The notes below the pieces were generated by a model, which searched no databases, had not been told where the DNA came from, and saw nothing but the letters and a program-made list of their open reading frames with translations. The position numbers and the translations under genes are program-made. Below, one piece after another: positions 1 to 10,506 of a stretch of 64,000 nt of DNA (positions within the stretch are counted from its first letter, which is position 1; the number at the start of each line of letters is the position of its first letter). Origin of the DNA: Stutzerimonas nosocomialis (GTDB lineage: Bacteria > Pseudomonadota > Gammaproteobacteria > Pseudomonadales > Pseudomonadaceae); the NCBI RefSeq assembly GCF_005876855.1, contig NZ_QLAE01000010.1, positions 1 to 64,000 of the forward strand, read 5' to 3'.

Positions 1-1651
<1,651 letters not shown>

Positions 1652-1715
1652 TTACGGCTGCGCGCGCCGGAGCAAAAGCGATAAGATTGCCGCAACCTGT
1701 CAGGAAAACTCACCG

Positions 1716-2600
1716 ATGAGCCAGGACCTTCCCCCGCTCAATGCCTTGCGCGCTTTCGAGGCCGCCGCCCGGCTGCAGAGCGTAAGCCAGGCGGCAGTCG
1801 AACTCAGCGTGACCCATGGCGCCGTCAGTCGGCAGATCCGGGTGCTCGAAGAAGACCTGGGCCTGGCGCTGTTCAGCAAGGACGGGCGGGGCATAAAACT
1901 CACCGATGCCGGGTTGCGGCTGCGTGATGCCGCGGGCGAGGCGTTCGAGCGGCTGCGCAGCACCTGTGCCGAGCTGCGCCAGCAGACGGTCGATGCGCCC
2001 TTCGTGCTCGGCTGCCCGGGCAGTCTGCTGGCGCGCTGGTTCATTCCGCGGCTCGACCGGCTCAACCGCGAGCTGCCCGACCTGCACCTGCAGCTGTCGG
2101 CCAGCGAAGGGGAGCTGGACCCGCGCCGCGCCGGGCTGGACGCCACGCTCTGGTACGCCGAGCCGCCCTGGCCGGCGGACATGCGGGTGTATGAACTGGG
2201 CGAGGAGGCCATCGGGCCGGTGCTCAGCCCCTACCACCCGCAGTTCGCAAGCCTGCGCCAGGCACCCGCCGCGGCCCTGCTCGACCAGGCCCTGCTGCAC
2301 ACCACTTCCCGCCCGCAAGCCTGGCCGACCTGGGCCGCGGGGCAGGGGCTGGCGGTGGACAGGCTGCGCATGGGGCAGGGCTTCGAGCACCTCTACTATT
2401 TGCTGGAAGCGGCGTTGGCGGGTCTCGGCGTCGCGATCGCGCCGCAGCAGCTGGTGGCCGATGATCTGGCCAGCGGGCGCCTGGTCGCGCCCTGGGGGTT
2501 CGTCCGCACCTCGGCGCGCCTGACGCTCTGGGTGCCGGCCCGGCGCCAGGACCGGCGCGCCGAGCAGCTGGCCGGCTGGTTGCGCAAGGCGCTCGGCTGA
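1716..2600 (+). CDS. trpI: LysR-type activator of trpBA
   Basis: A 294-residue LysR-family regulator. The winged helix-turn-helix is at about residues 5-60 ([15 protein letters not shown], then [16 protein letters not shown]), followed by the periplasmic-binding-like co-inducer domain. The divergent position next to trpBA identifies it as TrpI, which senses indoleglycerol phosphate in characterised pseudomonads. An AGGA lies 10 bases before the ATG. The 178-base gap to trpB must hold both promoters and the TrpI sites. The 3' end lies only 13 bases from the convergent galE stop. Confidence 0.93.
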   Translation: MSQDLPPLNALRAFEAAARLQSVSQAAVELSVTHGAVSRQIRVLEEDLGLALFSKDGRGIKLTDAGLRLRDAAGEAFERLRSTCAELRQQTVDAPFVLGCPGSLLARWFIPRLDRLNRELPDLHLQLSASEGELDPRRAGLDATLWYAEPPWPADMRVYELGEEAIGPVLSPYHPQFASLRQAPAAALLDQALLHTTSRPQAWPTWAAGQGLAVDRLRMGQGFEHLYYLLEAALAGLGVAIAPQQLVADDLASGRLVAPWGFVRTSARLTLWVPARRQDRRAEQLAGWLRKALG

Positions 2601-2613
2601 AGCGCCGAGGCGA

Positions 2614-3663
2614 TCAGCTGGCCAGGGCGGCGGTGGCCGGTTCCGGTGTTTCCACCGCGTAACCGCGCGGGTTGCGGCTCTGCCAGCGCCAGGCGTCGGC
2701 GAGCATGGTGGTGAGGTCTTTCTCGGCGCGCCAGCCCAGTTCCTCCCAGGCCTTGGTCGGGTCCGACCAGCACTGGGCGATGTCGCCGGCGCGGCGGGGC
2801 TGGAAGCTGTGGGGCAGCGGCCGGTCGATCACCTGCTCGAAGGCGGTGATCATCTCGCGCACCGAATGGCCCTTGCCCGTTCCCAGGTTCCACACCGAGA
2901 CGCCCTTGACGCTTTCCAGGCGGTCGAGCGCCTTGAGGTGGCCTTTGACCAGGTCGACCACGTGGATGTAGTCGCGGATGCCGGTGCCGTCGGGCGTGGG
3001 GTAGTCGGCGCCGAAGACGTTCAGTTGCTTTCGCCTGCCGACCGCCACCTGCAGCATGTAGGGCAGCAGGTTGTTGGGAATGCCGTTGGGGTCCTCGCCG
3101 ATCAGGCCCGACTCATGGGCGCCGATCGGGTTGAAGTAGCGCAGCAGGCCGATCGACCAGCGCGGGTCGGAGTCAGCCAGGCCGCGCAGCACGTTCTCGG
3201 CCATCAGCTTGGACTGGCCGTACGGGTTGGTCGGAATCCCGGTCGGGCAGCTTTCGGTGATCGGCATCACCGGCGACTCGCCGTAGACGGTGGCCGAGGA
3301 GCTGAACACCAGCTTGAAGATCTCCGCTTCGGCCATCGCCTGGCACAGCGCGATGCTGCCGCTGACGTTGGTCTCGTAGTAGCGCAGGGGTTCGCGCACG
3401 CTTTCGCCCACGGCCTTGAGACCGGCGAAGTGCATCACCGCGGTGACCGGGTAGGCGGCAAACAGGGCGTTGAGCAGGGGACGGTTGCGCACGTCTCCCT
3501 TGACGAAATGCAGCGGCCGGCCCGCCAGCTTCTCTACCCGCTCGAGCGCCGTACGCGAGCTGTTGCAGAGGTTGTCGAGCACCAGCACATCGTGGCCTGC
3601 CAGAAGCAGTTCCAGGACCGCATGGGAACCTATGTATCCCGCACCCCCTGTCACCAGAATCAT
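2614..3663 (-). CDS. galE: UDP-glucose 4-epimerase
   Basis: Interconverts UDP-glucose and UDP-galactose in the cytosol using bound NAD. The 349-residue protein has the Rossmann GGAGYIGS at residues 6-13, the SSSATVYGES strand with the catalytic Ser, and Y148-x3-K152 in NPYGQSKL. A longer frame reaches 3708, but GGAGG 7 bases upstream fixes the start at MILVTGG. Divergent from the glycosyltransferase-glf cluster, it would supply UDP-galactopyranose, the substrate of the mutase encoded downstream on the other strand. The family call is secure; the functional link to the cluster is inferred. Confidence 0.93.
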   Translation of the reverse strand: MILVTGGAGYIGSHAVLELLLAGHDVLVLDNLCNSSRTALERVEKLAGRPLHFVKGDVRNRPLLNALFAAYPVTAVMHFAGLKAVGESVREPLRYYETNVSGSIALCQAMAEAEIFKLVFSSSATVYGESPVMPITESCPTGIPTNPYGQSKLMAENVLRGLADSDPRWSIGLLRYFNPIGAHESGLIGEDPNGIPNNLLPYMLQVAVGRRKQLNVFGADYPTPDGTGIRDYIHVVDLVKGHLKALDRLESVKGVSVWNLGTGKGHSVREMITAFEQVIDRPLPHSFQPRRAGDIAQCWSDPTKAWEELGWRAEKDLTTMLADAWRWQSRNPRGYAVETPEPATAALAS

Positions 3664-4095
3664 GTTTCTACCTCCGGATATGCACTTTTCGAACACGGTC
3701 GAAGACACAGCAGCTCGCCTTGACGGGCAGCGGGCGAGTCAGTCTCCAGAAATGGGATCGGCGGGCCGGGGCAGGCACGTCAGCCGCATCGAAGTGCGCT
3801 GGGCTGCTGCCGGCTAAGTCAGACGTCCTGTGAATAGTGACGGGGAGGTGGCTGGCAAGTTCCGGATCGGTGTCAGCCAGCCGACAGCGGGTAGTGCGAA
3901 GCGGTCGCACACCGCCGATTTGGAACCCTCGGCGTTTGGCATCGTCCATAGCCGGCGGGGTCGCTCTCGTTGAAGCAGCCGAGCGCTCCGACGATTCCCA
4001 CCGAATTGATGCTTTACGCAAGGAGGCGTTGGCTTCGAGCGCGATGCGCGGAGAAGGACGGACTGCGCGCCGCCAACCGTGAACAGAGGTGCACA
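3664..4095. other. 432-base divergent control region between galE and the saccharide cluster
   Basis: I see no convincing coding sequence here; the short frames crossing it lack ribosome sites and have no recognisable product. It must hold promoters for both galE and the glycosyltransferase gene. The only promoter-like pattern I could pick out is the ECF-type candidate listed separately. The galE end carries its ribosome site. Confidence 0.6.
3922..3946 (+). promoter_or_regulatory. Candidate ECF-sigma promoter for the saccharide cluster
   Basis: GGAAC (3922-3926), 16 bases, then CGTC (3943-3946) resembles the -35/-10 pair recognised by several ECF sigma factors. It lies about 150 bases upstream of the glycosyltransferase ATG on the correct strand. 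Such short motifs are common in GC-rich DNA, so this is weak. Confidence 0.25.
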
Positions 4096-5283
4096 ATGAG
4101 TTGGGCCGGTCCCTACCAGTACGACATCGGCAAGTCGCGCAGCCCGGATCAGCCACCGGTCGAAGTGGTGTTCGACGAGCAGATTCCGACGCTGTTGTGT
4201 CTTTCCCACCTGCGCTGGAGCTTCGTCTACCAGCGTCCTCAGCACCTGATGTCGCGGTTCGCCCGTGACTACAACGTGCTGTTCTTCGAGGAGCCGATCA
4301 GTACCGAGGACGACCAGCCCTGGCTCGAGGTGCGCCCCGATGCCAGCGGCGTGCAGGTGCTGGTGCCGCGGTTGCCCGAAGGTTGCCAGGGGGAAGACGC
4401 GCTGCGCGTCCAGCGCCAGTTGCTGGACGGCTACCTGGAAAAGCTCGGCGTGGGCGACGACCTGATGCTCTGGTACTACACGCCCATGGCGCTCGGCTAT
4501 GCCGGCCACCTCAAGCCCAGACTCACGGTCTACGACTGCATGGATGAGCTCTCGGCCTTCCGCGGCGCCCCGCCGGCGCTGGTGGAGAACGAGCGCACCC
4601 TGCTCGAGCGCGCCGACGTGGTCTTCACCGGCGGCTACAGCATCTGGGAAGCCAAGCGCGAGCTGCACGACAACGCCCATGCGTTCCCCAGCAGCGTGGA
4701 CGTCGAGCACTTCGCCGCGGCCCGCAGGCCCCAGGCCGATCCCGAAGACCAGGCCATGATCGGCCGGCCGCGCCTGGGCTTCTACGGTGTGATCGACGAG
4801 CGCTTCGACATCCAGCTGGTCGCCGAAGCCGCCGAGCAGCGGCCGGACTGGCAGTTCGTGCTGGTCGGGCCGGTGGTCAAGATCGACCCGGCCGAGCTGC
4901 CACGGCGCGACAACATCCATTACCTGGGCGGCAAGACCTACGACGAGCTGCCCCGTTACCTGGCGGGCTGGGACGTGGCCATCATGCCCTTCGCGATGAA
5001 CGAGTCGACGCGCTTCATCAGCCCCACCAAGACCCCCGAATACCTGGCCGGCGGCTGTCCGGTGGTGTCCACGCCGATCAAGGACGTGGTGCGCACCTAC
5101 GGCGATACCGACATCGTCTACATCGCCGCGACCACCGACGAGTTCGTCGCCGCGGTCGAGGACGCCCTGGCCGACGCCGCCGACCGCGACCGCCTGCTGG
5201 CCACCGCCGACGAGATCTTGGGCGACATGTCCTGGGATTACACCTGGAGCCTGATGAAGGAGAAGATGCAATGCGCCCTGTAA
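4096..5283 (+). CDS. GT4-like glycosyltransferase
   Basis: A 395-residue soluble protein with GT-B features. An N-terminal acceptor domain (LCLSHLRWSFVYQRPQHL, about residues 33-50) is followed by a donor domain with FISPTKTPEYLAGGCPVVSTP near residues 308-328. That stretch matches the conserved SP.K..EYLA.G.PVV nucleotide-sugar motif of GT4-type retaining enzymes. It likely transfers a sugar from a nucleotide donor to an unknown acceptor. AGAGGT precedes the ATG at 4096; the in-frame ATG at 3970 lacks such a site. It overlaps glf by 13 bases, implying coupled translation. I infer a galactosyl or galactofuranosyl transferase from context, but the sequence alone does not show the sugar. Confidence 0.8.
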   Translation: MSWAGPYQYDIGKSRSPDQPPVEVVFDEQIPTLLCLSHLRWSFVYQRPQHLMSRFARDYNVLFFEEPISTEDDQPWLEVRPDASGVQVLVPRLPEGCQGEDALRVQRQLLDGYLEKLGVGDDLMLWYYTPMALGYAGHLKPRLTVYDCMDELSAFRGAPPALVENERTLLERADVVFTGGYSIWEAKRELHDNAHAFPSSVDVEHFAAARRPQADPEDQAMIGRPRLGFYGVIDERFDIQLVAEAAEQRPDWQFVLVGPVVKIDPAELPRRDNIHYLGGKTYDELPRYLAGWDVAIMPFAMNESTRFISPTKTPEYLAGGCPVVSTPIKDVVRTYGDTDIVYIAATTDEFVAAVEDALADAADRDRLLATADEILGDMSWDYTWSLMKEKMQCAL

Positions 5284-6536
5284 GCGTCCAAGACAGCAAT
5301 CCCAACCAGGCCTCCGGTCGCAGCGACCACACCCGACCCGCAGGCGAGCCGCCGTCGCGCGCGACCCGCGAACGCGGTTTCGACTACCTCATCGTCGGCG
5401 CCGGTTTCGCCGGCAGCGTGCTGGCCGAGCGCCTCGCCGCCGGGCTGAACAAGCGCGTGCTGGTGGTCGACCGTCGCCCGCACATCGGCGGCAACGCCTA
5501 CGATCACCATGACGAGGCCGGGGTGCTGATCCACCGTTACGGTCCGCACATCTTCCACACCAACTCGCAGCGCATCGTCGACTACCTGTCGCGCTTCACC
5601 GAGTGGCGGCCCTACGAGCACCGCGTGCTCGGCCAGGTGGACGGCCAGCTGGTGCCGATCCCGATCAACATGACCACGCTCAACAAGCTCTACGGGCTGA
5701 ACATGACCACCGAGCAGGAGGCCGCCGACTACCTGGCCAGCCGCGCCGAGCCGGTGGACGACATCCAGACCAGCGAAGACGTGGTGATCAACGGCATCGG
5801 CCGCGAGCTCTACGAGAAGTTCTTCCGCGGCTACACCCGCAAGCAGTGGGGGCTGGACCCGTCGCAGCTGGACAAGTCGGTGACCTCGCGGGTGCCGACG
5901 CGCACCAACACCGACGACCGCTACTTCACCGACACCTTCCAGCAGATGCCCAGGCATGGCTACACGAAGATGTTCGAGAAGATGCTCGATCACCCCAACA
6001 TCAAGGTGATGATCAACACCGACTACCGCGAGATCCGCAACGAGGTCGAGTACGACCACCTGATCTACTGCGGCCCGATCGACGAGTATTTCGACTACCG
6101 CTTCGGCAAGCTGCCCTATCGCTCGCTCAGGTTCGAGCACAAGCAGCTCGACCAGGCCCGGTTCCAGCCGGTCGGCACGGTCAACTACCCGGCCGAGGAC
6201 GTGCCCTACACGCGCATCAGCGAGTACAAGCACCTCACCGGGCAGGAACACCCGAAAACCAGCATCACCTACGAGTACCCCTCGGCCGATGGCGACCCCT
6301 ACTACCCCATCCCGCGGCCGGAGAACGCCGAGCTGTACAAGCGCTACCAGAAGCTCGCCGACGAGACGCCGGGGGTGACCTTCATCGGCCGGCTGGGGAC
6401 CTACAAGTACTACAACATGGACCAGGTCGTCGGGCAGGCGCTGGCCGCCTACAAACGCATCGAGGAAGCCGAGCTGGGCCCCGAGGCCGGCGAGAGCGCG
6501 GAGCACGCCCGCAGCCTGGCCGAGCAGGCACCTTGA
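5271..6536 (+). CDS. glf: UDP-galactopyranose mutase
   Basis: FAD enzyme that converts UDP-galactopyranose to UDP-galactofuranose, the donor for Galf-containing glycans. The 421-residue protein has a dinucleotide fold at VGAGFAGSVLAE (about residues 42-53), the DRRPHIGGNAYDHHDEAG block, substrate-loop residues around VPIPINMTTLNKLYG, and the C-terminal FIGRLGTYKYYNMDQVVG signature of bacterial mutases. The first 35 or so residues are a low-complexity extension beyond the usual length; the real start could lie slightly inside, but the 13-base overlap with the upstream gene favours 5271. It is the diagnostic gene of this cluster. Confidence 0.93.
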   Translation: MRPVSVQDSNPNQASGRSDHTRPAGEPPSRATRERGFDYLIVGAGFAGSVLAERLAAGLNKRVLVVDRRPHIGGNAYDHHDEAGVLIHRYGPHIFHTNSQRIVDYLSRFTEWRPYEHRVLGQVDGQLVPIPINMTTLNKLYGLNMTTEQEAADYLASRAEPVDDIQTSEDVVINGIGRELYEKFFRGYTRKQWGLDPSQLDKSVTSRVPTRTNTDDRYFTDTFQQMPRHGYTKMFEKMLDHPNIKVMINTDYREIRNEVEYDHLIYCGPIDEYFDYRFGKLPYRSLRFEHKQLDQARFQPVGTVNYPAEDVPYTRISEYKHLTGQEHPKTSITYEYPSADGDPYYPIPRPENAELYKRYQKLADETPGVTFIGRLGTYKYYNMDQVVGQALAAYKRIEEAELGPEAGESAEHARSLAEQAP

Positions 6537-6622
6537 GTTGAGCGGCGCGTGACGCGCCTAACCGTAGCCCCCGGGTCGCCGACGCGCGACGCCCCGGGGC
6601 TGCGCTTGCGAGTGAAGAGACG

Positions 6623-7780
6623 ATGCACCGACCGACGATTTTCGACAGCTTCTTCATGGGCGGCTTCGAGTGTTCCAACCACCGCCGCGGCGACGGCCGC
6701 CGGCTGGACCTGCTCGATGCGACCGGACATGACCGGTTCGCCGCCCACGACTACGCCACGCTGCAGCGCTACGGGCTGCGCACCGTCCGGGACGGCGCGC
6801 GCTGGCACCTGATCGAGCGCGTGCCGGGCCAGTACGACTGGTCCAGCTTCCTGCCGATGCTGCGCGCCGCGCACCGCCAGGGCACCCAGGTGATCTGGGA
6901 CCTGTGCCACTACGGCTGGCCGGACGACATCGACATTTGGCGTCCGCAGTTCGTCCAGCGCTTCGCGCGCTATGCCGCCGCCCTGGCGCAGGTGGTCAAG
7001 GACGAAACCGGCGAGGTGCCGTTCTTCGCGCCGCTCAACGAAATCTCCTTCTGGGCGTGGGCCGGCGGCGACGTGGCCTACTTCAACCCGATGGCCCGGG
7101 GCCGTGGGCCGGAGCTCAAGCACCAGCTGGTGCGTGCGACCATCGCCGCGATCGAGGCGATCCGCGAGGTGGAACCGCGGGCGCGCTTCGTCCAGGTCGA
7201 CCCGGCCATCCATGTGGTGGCCCGCAACGACCGGCCGGGCCCGCAGCGCGAGGCGGAGAACTTCCGCCAGTCGCAGTTCGAGGCCTGGGACATGCTCTGC
7301 GGGCTGGCCTGGCCGGGCCTGGGCGGTGCGCCGGAGTACCTGGACATTCTCGGGGTCAACTATTACTCGGACAACCAGTGGTATCACGGCGACGGCCAGA
7401 CCATCGATCGCAGCAACCCCGATTACCGCCCGTTCAAGGGCATCCTGCAGGAGATCTGGCGGCGCTACGAGCGCCCGCTGGTGGTCGCCGAGACCGGTGC
7501 CGAAGGCGATGTGCGTGGCGAATGGCTGCGCTACGTGGCCGAGCAGGTCGGGCTGGCGATGCAGCGCGGCGTGCCGGTCGAGGGCATCTGCCTGTATCCG
7601 GTGGTGGACTACCCTGGCTGGACGGACGACAGGCACTGCCCGGTCGGGCTGCTCGGCTTCCCCGACGACAACGGCACGCGAAAGCCGCACGACGGCCTGG
7701 CCGATGAGCTGCGCCTGCAACAGGCCCGCTTCGCCCACGCCGAACACCCCGAGTCGAAGACGGTAGACATAACATCATGA
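6623..7780 (+). CDS. GH1-like (clan A) glycoside hydrolase, cytosolic
   Basis: A 385-residue protein without signal peptide. It resembles the beta-glucosidase clan: RTVRDGARWHLIE early in the barrel, FAPLNEI with likely acid/base E140, GVNYYSDNQW around residue 246, and VVAETGAEGD with likely nucleophile E290. Both carboxylates are present, so it is probably catalytic. A cytosolic hydrolase between glf and an ABC exporter suggests editing or transglycosylation of a cytoplasmic intermediate, but this is inference. The ATG has only a weak GAAGAG site, 86 bases after glf. The TGA overlaps the exporter ATG (ATGA). Databases may call it a family 1 glycosylhydrolase. Confidence 0.75.
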   Translation: MHRPTIFDSFFMGGFECSNHRRGDGRRLDLLDATGHDRFAAHDYATLQRYGLRTVRDGARWHLIERVPGQYDWSSFLPMLRAAHRQGTQVIWDLCHYGWPDDIDIWRPQFVQRFARYAAALAQVVKDETGEVPFFAPLNEISFWAWAGGDVAYFNPMARGRGPELKHQLVRATIAAIEAIREVEPRARFVQVDPAIHVVARNDRPGPQREAENFRQSQFEAWDMLCGLAWPGLGGAPEYLDILGVNYYSDNQWYHGDGQTIDRSNPDYRPFKGILQEIWRRYERPLVVAETGAEGDVRGEWLRYVAEQVGLAMQRGVPVEGICLYPVVDYPGWTDDRHCPVGLLGFPDDNGTRKPHDGLADELRLQQARFAHAEHPESKTVDITS

Positions 7781-9585
7781 GCGCCAAGGCCGCGTCGAAG
7801 GGTCAACCACTTCTTCCCGGCCAGCCGGTGGCCTTTCTCTGGCATTACATCCGCGTCAGACCCTGGCACTTCGGCGGGTTGCTGGCCCTGATCGTCGGCG
7901 CGGCTTCCTGCGCGGTGGCGGTGCAGTACGGGATGAAGCTGCTGGTCGATGCCATGGCCACCCGCGACCGCTCCGAGGCCAACGTCTGGTTCCCCCTCGG
8001 CCTGTTCATCAGCCTGATCGTCCTGGAAAACGTCTTCTGGCGCCTGGGCGGCTGGCTTGGCTGCCGCACCGTGGTGGCGAGCGTGGTGGACATCCGCGTC
8101 GACCTGTTCAAGCACCTGACCGGGCACCCGATGCGGTACTTCACCGAGCATTTCGCCGGCTCGCTGGGTAACCGCATCTCGGCCCTGGGGCAGGCCGCGG
8201 GCGCCATCTACGGTGGGTTGGCCTGGAAGATCGTGCCGCCGATCGTGGACTTCCTCGGCGCGGTGGTGGTGCTGATCACCGTCGACGGACGGATGGCGGT
8301 GGCGCTGATCGTCTTCGTGATGATCGTGGCCGCGCTGATCACCGGTTTCGGCATCCGTGGGCGCTCCAAGCACCAGCGCTTCGCCGCGCAGGCCGCGCGG
8401 GTCGGCGGCGAGCTGGTCGATGCGGTCTCCAACGTCTGGACCATCAAGGCCTTTTCCGCCCGCGACCGCGAGAGCGAGCGGCTCGCCCAGGAGATCGGCT
8501 ACGAGGCCCGCGCCCAGCGGCGCAGCTGGATGTACCTGGAGAAGGCCCGGGTGATGCACGACATCTGCCTGTCGCTGATGGCCGGCGGCATGCTGATCTG
8601 GGCGATCAGCCTGTGGGTCGGCGGCTCGGTGACCTCCGGCGACGTGGTGCTGGTCAGCGCGCTGACGTTCCGCATCCTGCACGGCTCGCGCGACCTGGCC
8701 CTGGCGCTGGTGGACACCACCCAGCAGATCGGCGCGATCGACGACACCCTGCGCATCATCGTCCAGCCCCATGGCCTGCAGGATGCCGAGACCCAGCTCA
8801 AGCTCGCCGAAGGCGACATCACCTTCGAGGCGATCAGCTTCGCCTACCCCGACCGTGGCCCGGTGTTCGAGAAGTTCGACCTGCACATCCCGGCCGGGCA
8901 GAAGGTGGGCATCGTCGGCTCCTCGGGGGCGGGCAAGTCCACCCTCATCAACCTGATCCAGCGGCTGGACGACGTCCAGGACGGGCGCATCCTGATCGAC
9001 GGCCAGGACGTGCGCAGCGTCAGCCAGGACAGCCTGCGCGAGAAGATCGCGGTGGTGCCGCAGGAAACCGCGCTGTTCAACCGCACCATCCGCGAGAACA
9101 TCCGCTACGGCCGGCCCGGCGCCAGCGACGAGGACGTGATCGAGGCGGCGCGCAACGCCTTCTGCGATGCCTTCATCCGCGAGCTGCCCGAGGGCTACGA
9201 CACCATGGTGGGCGAGCGCGGCGTGATGCTGTCCGGTGGTCAGCGCCAGCGCCTTGGCATCGCCCGTGCGTTCCTAAAGGACGCGCCGATCCTGATCCTG
9301 GACGAGGCCACCTCGGCGCTCGATACCCAGTCGGAAGCGGAAATCCAGGCGGCGCTGAGCAAGCTGGTGCAGGACCGCACGGTGGTGGCCGTGGCCCATC
9401 GCCTGTCGACGCTCGCCTCCTTCGATCGCATCGTCGTGCTCAAGCACGGCAAGCTGATCGAGGACGGCACGCCGCAGGAGCTGCGCAGCCGCGGCGGCGA
9501 GTTCGAGTCGCTCTGGCGCATGCAGTCCGAGGGGTTCACCGCCGCCGCAGCACCGGCCGCCCCCGCGTCGGCACCCGCCGAGTGA
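7777..9585 (+). CDS. ABC exporter half-transporter (MsbA type)
   Basis: A 602-residue fusion of a six-helix membrane domain (about residues 25-330) and a nucleotide-binding domain. Visible motifs are Walker A GSSGAGKST near residue 381, Q-loop VVPQETALF, signature LSGGQRQRLG near 485, Walker [13 protein letters not shown] near 505, and the H-loop AVAHRLS near 541. It should homodimerise in the inner membrane and move an amphipathic or glycolipid substrate outward. Coupling by ATGA to the hydrolase and its place at the end of a Galf cluster suggest the cargo is a lipid-linked saccharide. The C terminus is an Ala/Pro-rich tail. Confidence 0.88.
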   Translation: MSAKAASKGQPLLPGQPVAFLWHYIRVRPWHFGGLLALIVGAASCAVAVQYGMKLLVDAMATRDRSEANVWFPLGLFISLIVLENVFWRLGGWLGCRTVVASVVDIRVDLFKHLTGHPMRYFTEHFAGSLGNRISALGQAAGAIYGGLAWKIVPPIVDFLGAVVVLITVDGRMAVALIVFVMIVAALITGFGIRGRSKHQRFAAQAARVGGELVDAVSNVWTIKAFSARDRESERLAQEIGYEARAQRRSWMYLEKARVMHDICLSLMAGGMLIWAISLWVGGSVTSGDVVLVSALTFRILHGSRDLALALVDTTQQIGAIDDTLRIIVQPHGLQDAETQLKLAEGDITFEAISFAYPDRGPVFEKFDLHIPAGQKVGIVGSSGAGKSTLINLIQRLDDVQDGRILIDGQDVRSVSQDSLREKIAVVPQETALFNRTIRENIRYGRPGASDEDVIEAARNAFCDAFIRELPEGYDTMVGERGVMLSGGQRQRLGIARAFLKDAPILILDEATSALDTQSEAEIQAALSKLVQDRTVVAVAHRLSTLASFDRIVVLKHGKLIEDGTPQELRSRGGEFESLWRMQSEGFTAAAAPAAPASAPAE

Positions 9586-9586
9586 C

Positions 9587-9874
9587 ATGAGCGCGCGCAA
9601 GCCCCGCGACGGCGGTCTCGACCGCAAAGGGCGTGCGAAGCGCCCCGAGCCGGCGGCCCTCGCGCGGGTCCGGGTCGAGTCCGAGAGCCTGCGCAGCGTG
9701 GGCTACGACCCGGACAGCCGCATTCTGGAGGTGGAGTTCCAGGGCGACGGGCTCTACCGCTACGAGGACGTGCCGCCCGAGGTGGTGCTCGAGCTGCTGG
9801 AGGCCGAGTCGATGGGCACCTATTTCAACCAGGTGTTCAAGGCCCGGGGCCATCGCTACCGGCGCCTGGATTGA
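9587..9874 (+). CDS. KTSC-domain small protein
   Basis: A 95-residue protein with a basic N-terminal 30 residues followed by a KTSC domain: VESESLRSVGYDPDSRILEV, then LYRYEDVPPEVVLELLEAESMGTYFN. The family is widespread, sometimes fused to synthetases or nucleases, and has no firm biochemical role. It begins one base after the exporter stop codon and so is probably in the same transcript. Whether it takes part in saccharide export or is a passenger cannot be told from sequence. Confidence 0.85.
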   Translation: MSARKPRDGGLDRKGRAKRPEPAALARVRVESESLRSVGYDPDSRILEVEFQGDGLYRYEDVPPEVVLELLEAESMGTYFNQVFKARGHRYRRLD

Positions 9875-9996
9875 GCGGTATCGGCCGTGGTGATCGCGGC
9901 CGTATCGCTGAACTTCTGCCCGCGTTCGCGGGCCTGAAATAGGGCAGGACGCGCACCAACGGGCCGGAAGCCTATAACCCATTCAGGGGAGAGGCC

Positions 9997-10212
9997 ATGA
10001 CAGATCACCACACGTACAAGAAAGTCGAAATCGTCGGTTCTTCGCGCAACAGCGTCGACGAGGCGATCCAGAACGCGATCAGCGAGGCCAGCAGCAGCCT
10101 GCAGAACGTCGAATGGTTCGAGGTGGGCGAGATTCGCGGCCACGTCGAGAACGGCAAGGTCGGCCACTTCCAGGTCACCCTGAAAGTCGGCTTCCGCCTG
10201 ATCAACAGCTGA
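9997..10212 (+). CDS. Dodecin (flavin-binding)
   Basis: A 71-residue dodecin: YKKVEIVGSSRNSVDEAIQNAI, then VEWFEVGEIRGHVENGKVGHFQVTLKVGFRL. The Trp of VEWFEV and the Gln of HFQVTLKVGF correspond to residues that stack and hold the flavin pair in characterised dodecins. The family forms hollow dodecamers that buffer flavins or CoA and limit photo-oxidative damage. GGGAGAGGCC precedes the ATG. It appears monocistronic, with a hairpin just after the stop. Confidence 0.93.
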   Translation: MTDHHTYKKVEIVGSSRNSVDEAIQNAISEASSSLQNVEWFEVGEIRGHVENGKVGHFQVTLKVGFRLINS

Positions 10213-10217
10213 TGCCG

Positions 10218-10235
10218 GGGCTGCGTCTGCAGCCC
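10218..10235 (+). terminator. Hairpin after the dodecin gene, possible terminator
   Basis: GGGCTGC-GTCT-GCAGCCC forms a perfect 7-pair stem beginning 6 bases after the stop codon. The following sequence (TTCGCTGCTTC) is only weakly T-rich, so termination is plausible but not certain. The rest of the 10236-10506 gap holds no coding sequence that I recognise. Confidence 0.4.
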
Positions 10236-10506
10236 TTCGCTGCTTCGGGCCGGTTCCGTCGGAACGGCGGTCCTACCTGACGGGCGGTGCGGGGTTCGTC
10301 AGGCAGGTGGCGGGGCCGCTGCCACGGACCGCGCAGGCCTGTAGGCGCTACGGGTCTGGCGCGTAGGGGCCGCCTGATGGAGCCGTTAACGCCGGGGCTG
10401 GCAGCGGGTTCGTTAATAGTGGGTATCAACCCTCGTAACTGGCCAGCGCCCTGGCGCTGACCTAAAGTGCCCAGCCTTTATTTCCTTCTGCTTCATGGGT
10501 GACGTC

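Noticed and set aside
3814-5271. A 485-codon frame antisense to the glycosyltransferase
   Set aside because: The plus-strand protein has a clear GT4 motif and coupling to glf. The antisense product is low complexity.
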